64,000 nucleotides of DNA from Bradyrhizobium sp. 1(2017). Lineage in GTDB: Bacteria; Pseudomonadota; Alphaproteobacteria; Rhizobiales; Xanthobacteraceae. The notes below the pieces were generated by a model. It was not told the DNA's origin. It ran no database searches and saw only the letters and a list, made by a program, of their open reading frames with translations. The translations under genes were made by a program, and so were the position numbers. Positions 63,287-64,000 of this stretch are shown one piece after another; the stretch's first letter is position 1; the number at the start of each line of letters is the position of its first letter. The stretch lies in the NCBI RefSeq assembly GCF_011602485.2, contig NZ_CP050022.2, positions 3,244,001 to 3,308,000 on the forward strand, in the 5' to 3' direction.

Positions 63287-63682
63287 GCGTCCATGCGGCG
63301 AGGTGAAGAAGTCCAGCGCGCAGTCGCAGCGACCGGTAACGCATGTTGTCCGACAGTTGTGACGGTCCGGCAATGGTGCCAACGATTCCTGCGTGATACT
63401 CGATCGTGTGTCAGCATTGATGCGCTCGCACGAGCAGCAGCTTGTGAACCATCTAAGGCAGTTTTAGTATTTGTTGCATTGCTTTTGATTTTCACTGCGG
63501 GGCTGGCACAAACTGCATAATGGTATCTCCGGATTTCATCTCACACATTCGCGAATTCAGTCCGGCCAGAATGCTACCTGATGGTGTAGTGCATCTGGCG
63601 GTGTATAATCCTCCGAGCCTAGGGGCGTGGGTTTTCTGATCCGGTGATGATGCCTCGCTGGCGGGCAGGGAGGAGAGTTCCG
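63287..63682. other. intergenic region, candidate promoter
   Basis: 396 bases after the RND pump gene. A frame at 63293-63520 ends in a hydrophobic segment (VLVFVALLLIFTAGL) but has no recognisable family and no convincing ribosome site. TATAAT at 63604-63609 is a possible -10, but no matching -35 was recognised. GGAGGAGAG at 63669-63677 serves the short frame at 63683. Confidence 0.3.
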
Positions 63683-63733
63683 ATGTTGAGCTTCAATGTC
63701 TGGAGTCGCCGGAGAAGAGTGAGCGTACCGTGA
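63683..63733 (+). CDS. possible 16-residue leader peptide overlapping the PAS gene start
   Basis: ATG at 63683 has AGGAG at good spacing and encodes 16 residues (MLSFNVWSRRRRVSVP) before TGA at 63731. The TGA overlaps the GTG start of the following PAS-protein frame as GTGA. This could be a real translationally coupled leader. It could also show that the true kinase start is misjudged. Very short, so low confidence. Confidence 0.3.
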   Translation: MLSFNVWSRRRRVSVP

Positions 63734-64000
63734 AGCTTCATAACTCCCCCGCCTGTGAGTCGAACCGAGCCGGCGTCAGCCGGTGGCCTCGAATTGCTTC
63801 GGAAGAGGCGAGCGACCGGCTCTACTGGATGTTTTCGACGGATCTGCTCTTCGCGGTACGCCCTTCATACGGAGGTCGCTTCGTGTACGAGGGGATCAAT
63901 CCGGCGTTCGAGTCTGTTCTTGGCATCTCTTCCGACGAGATCCAGCAGAGGGACGTCCCCGACTGCATGAGCCAAGAGGATGCTGAATCCGTCTGCGAAG
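63730..64000 (+). CDS. N-terminal part of a PAS-domain protein, probably a sensor kinase (runs off window)
   Basis: The frame from GTG at 63730 is open to the window end with about 90 residues. It reads SDRLYWMFSTDLLFAVRPSY, FVYEGINPAFESVLGISSDE and IQQRDVPDCMSQEDAESV. The FxYEGINPAFExxLGISxxE stretch is a PAS-fold start, typical of sensor histidine kinases and diguanylate cyclases. The output domain is beyond the window, so the kinase call is inference. It is partial at the 3' end. Confidence 0.6.
   Translation, partial: MKLHNSPACESNRAGVSRWPRIASEEASDRLYWMFSTDLLFAVRPSYGGRFVYEGINPAFESVLGISSDEIQQRDVPDCMSQEDAESVCE

Noticed and set aside
63293-63520. 75-codon frame with a hydrophobic end after the RND pump
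   Set aside because: Starts directly after the pump stop with no convincing ribosome site and matches no family.

Overview
The window looks like the chromosome of a Bradyrhizobium-type alphaproteobacterium (Nitrobacteraceae). The basis is the uniformly high GC, the paired DUF3300/DUF2950 genes, FixK/FNR-like boxes, a LivKHMGF-type transporter inside a catabolic cluster, and an ureABC-EFG-D operon. The genus is an inference from gene content and protein style. No rRNA, tRNA, CRISPR array, prophage or intact insertion sequence was seen.

1-8 kb (+ strand): envelope genes. These are an HlyD-type membrane fusion protein, small exported proteins, a DUF2092 (LolA-like) protein, a sensor kinase with a periplasmic binding-protein-like sensor, and a DUF3300 - DUF2950 - small exported protein operon. 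The DUF3300 protein has a C-terminal domain like the endosialidase (S74) intramolecular chaperone. FNR/FixK-like palindromes lie about 50 bp upstream of both the DUF2092 gene and the DUF3300 operon.

8-20 kb: a regulatory stretch. It has a nitronate monooxygenase, an AraC regulator, an SDR enzyme and a hybrid histidine kinase, then two paralogous modules, each an OmpR-type response regulator plus an AraC-type regulator. The first module is intact and sits behind three Pho-box-like 11-bp repeats. The second has its response regulator broken by a 5-base insertion and its AraC gene inverted.

20-27 kb: accessory metabolic genes with signs of decay. These are a cupin, a dienelactone-hydrolase/NTF2 fusion whose nucleophile Cys is Gly, a FAD monooxygenase/cytochrome b5 fusion split by a frameshift, a remnant of a ModA-like binding protein, a Tat-exported aspartoacylase-like hydrolase and a cytochrome P450.

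27.6-44 kb: a carboxylic-acid catabolic cluster. A methylisocitrate-lyase-like and a PrpF-like gene run leftward. A GntR/FCD regulator, a TcuA-like flavoprotein, a short PrpD-like protein, a complete branched-chain-type ABC importer, a 3-hydroxyisobutyrate-dehydrogenase-like enzyme, a Bug/TctC-type binding protein, a lactonase-like metallohydrolase and an aldehyde dehydrogenase run rightward. TGTATACA palindromes lie before both arms and fit a shared GntR operator. The enzyme set resembles the lower part of dimethylmalate/methylitaconate or tricarballylate pathways but matches neither fully, so it is the best candidate here for an undescribed pathway. A GntP-like permease ends the region.

44-51 kb (- strand): urease structural and accessory genes ureA-B-C-E-F-G-D plus a urea channel. 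51-59 kb: an AI-2E family permease, small proteins, a Bax-inhibitor-1 protein, DUF1269, and a six-gene Mrp-like cation/proton antiporter operon (E-F-G-DUF4040/B-C-D). 59-64 kb: an RND efflux adaptor and pump, then the start of a PAS-domain protein that runs off the window.
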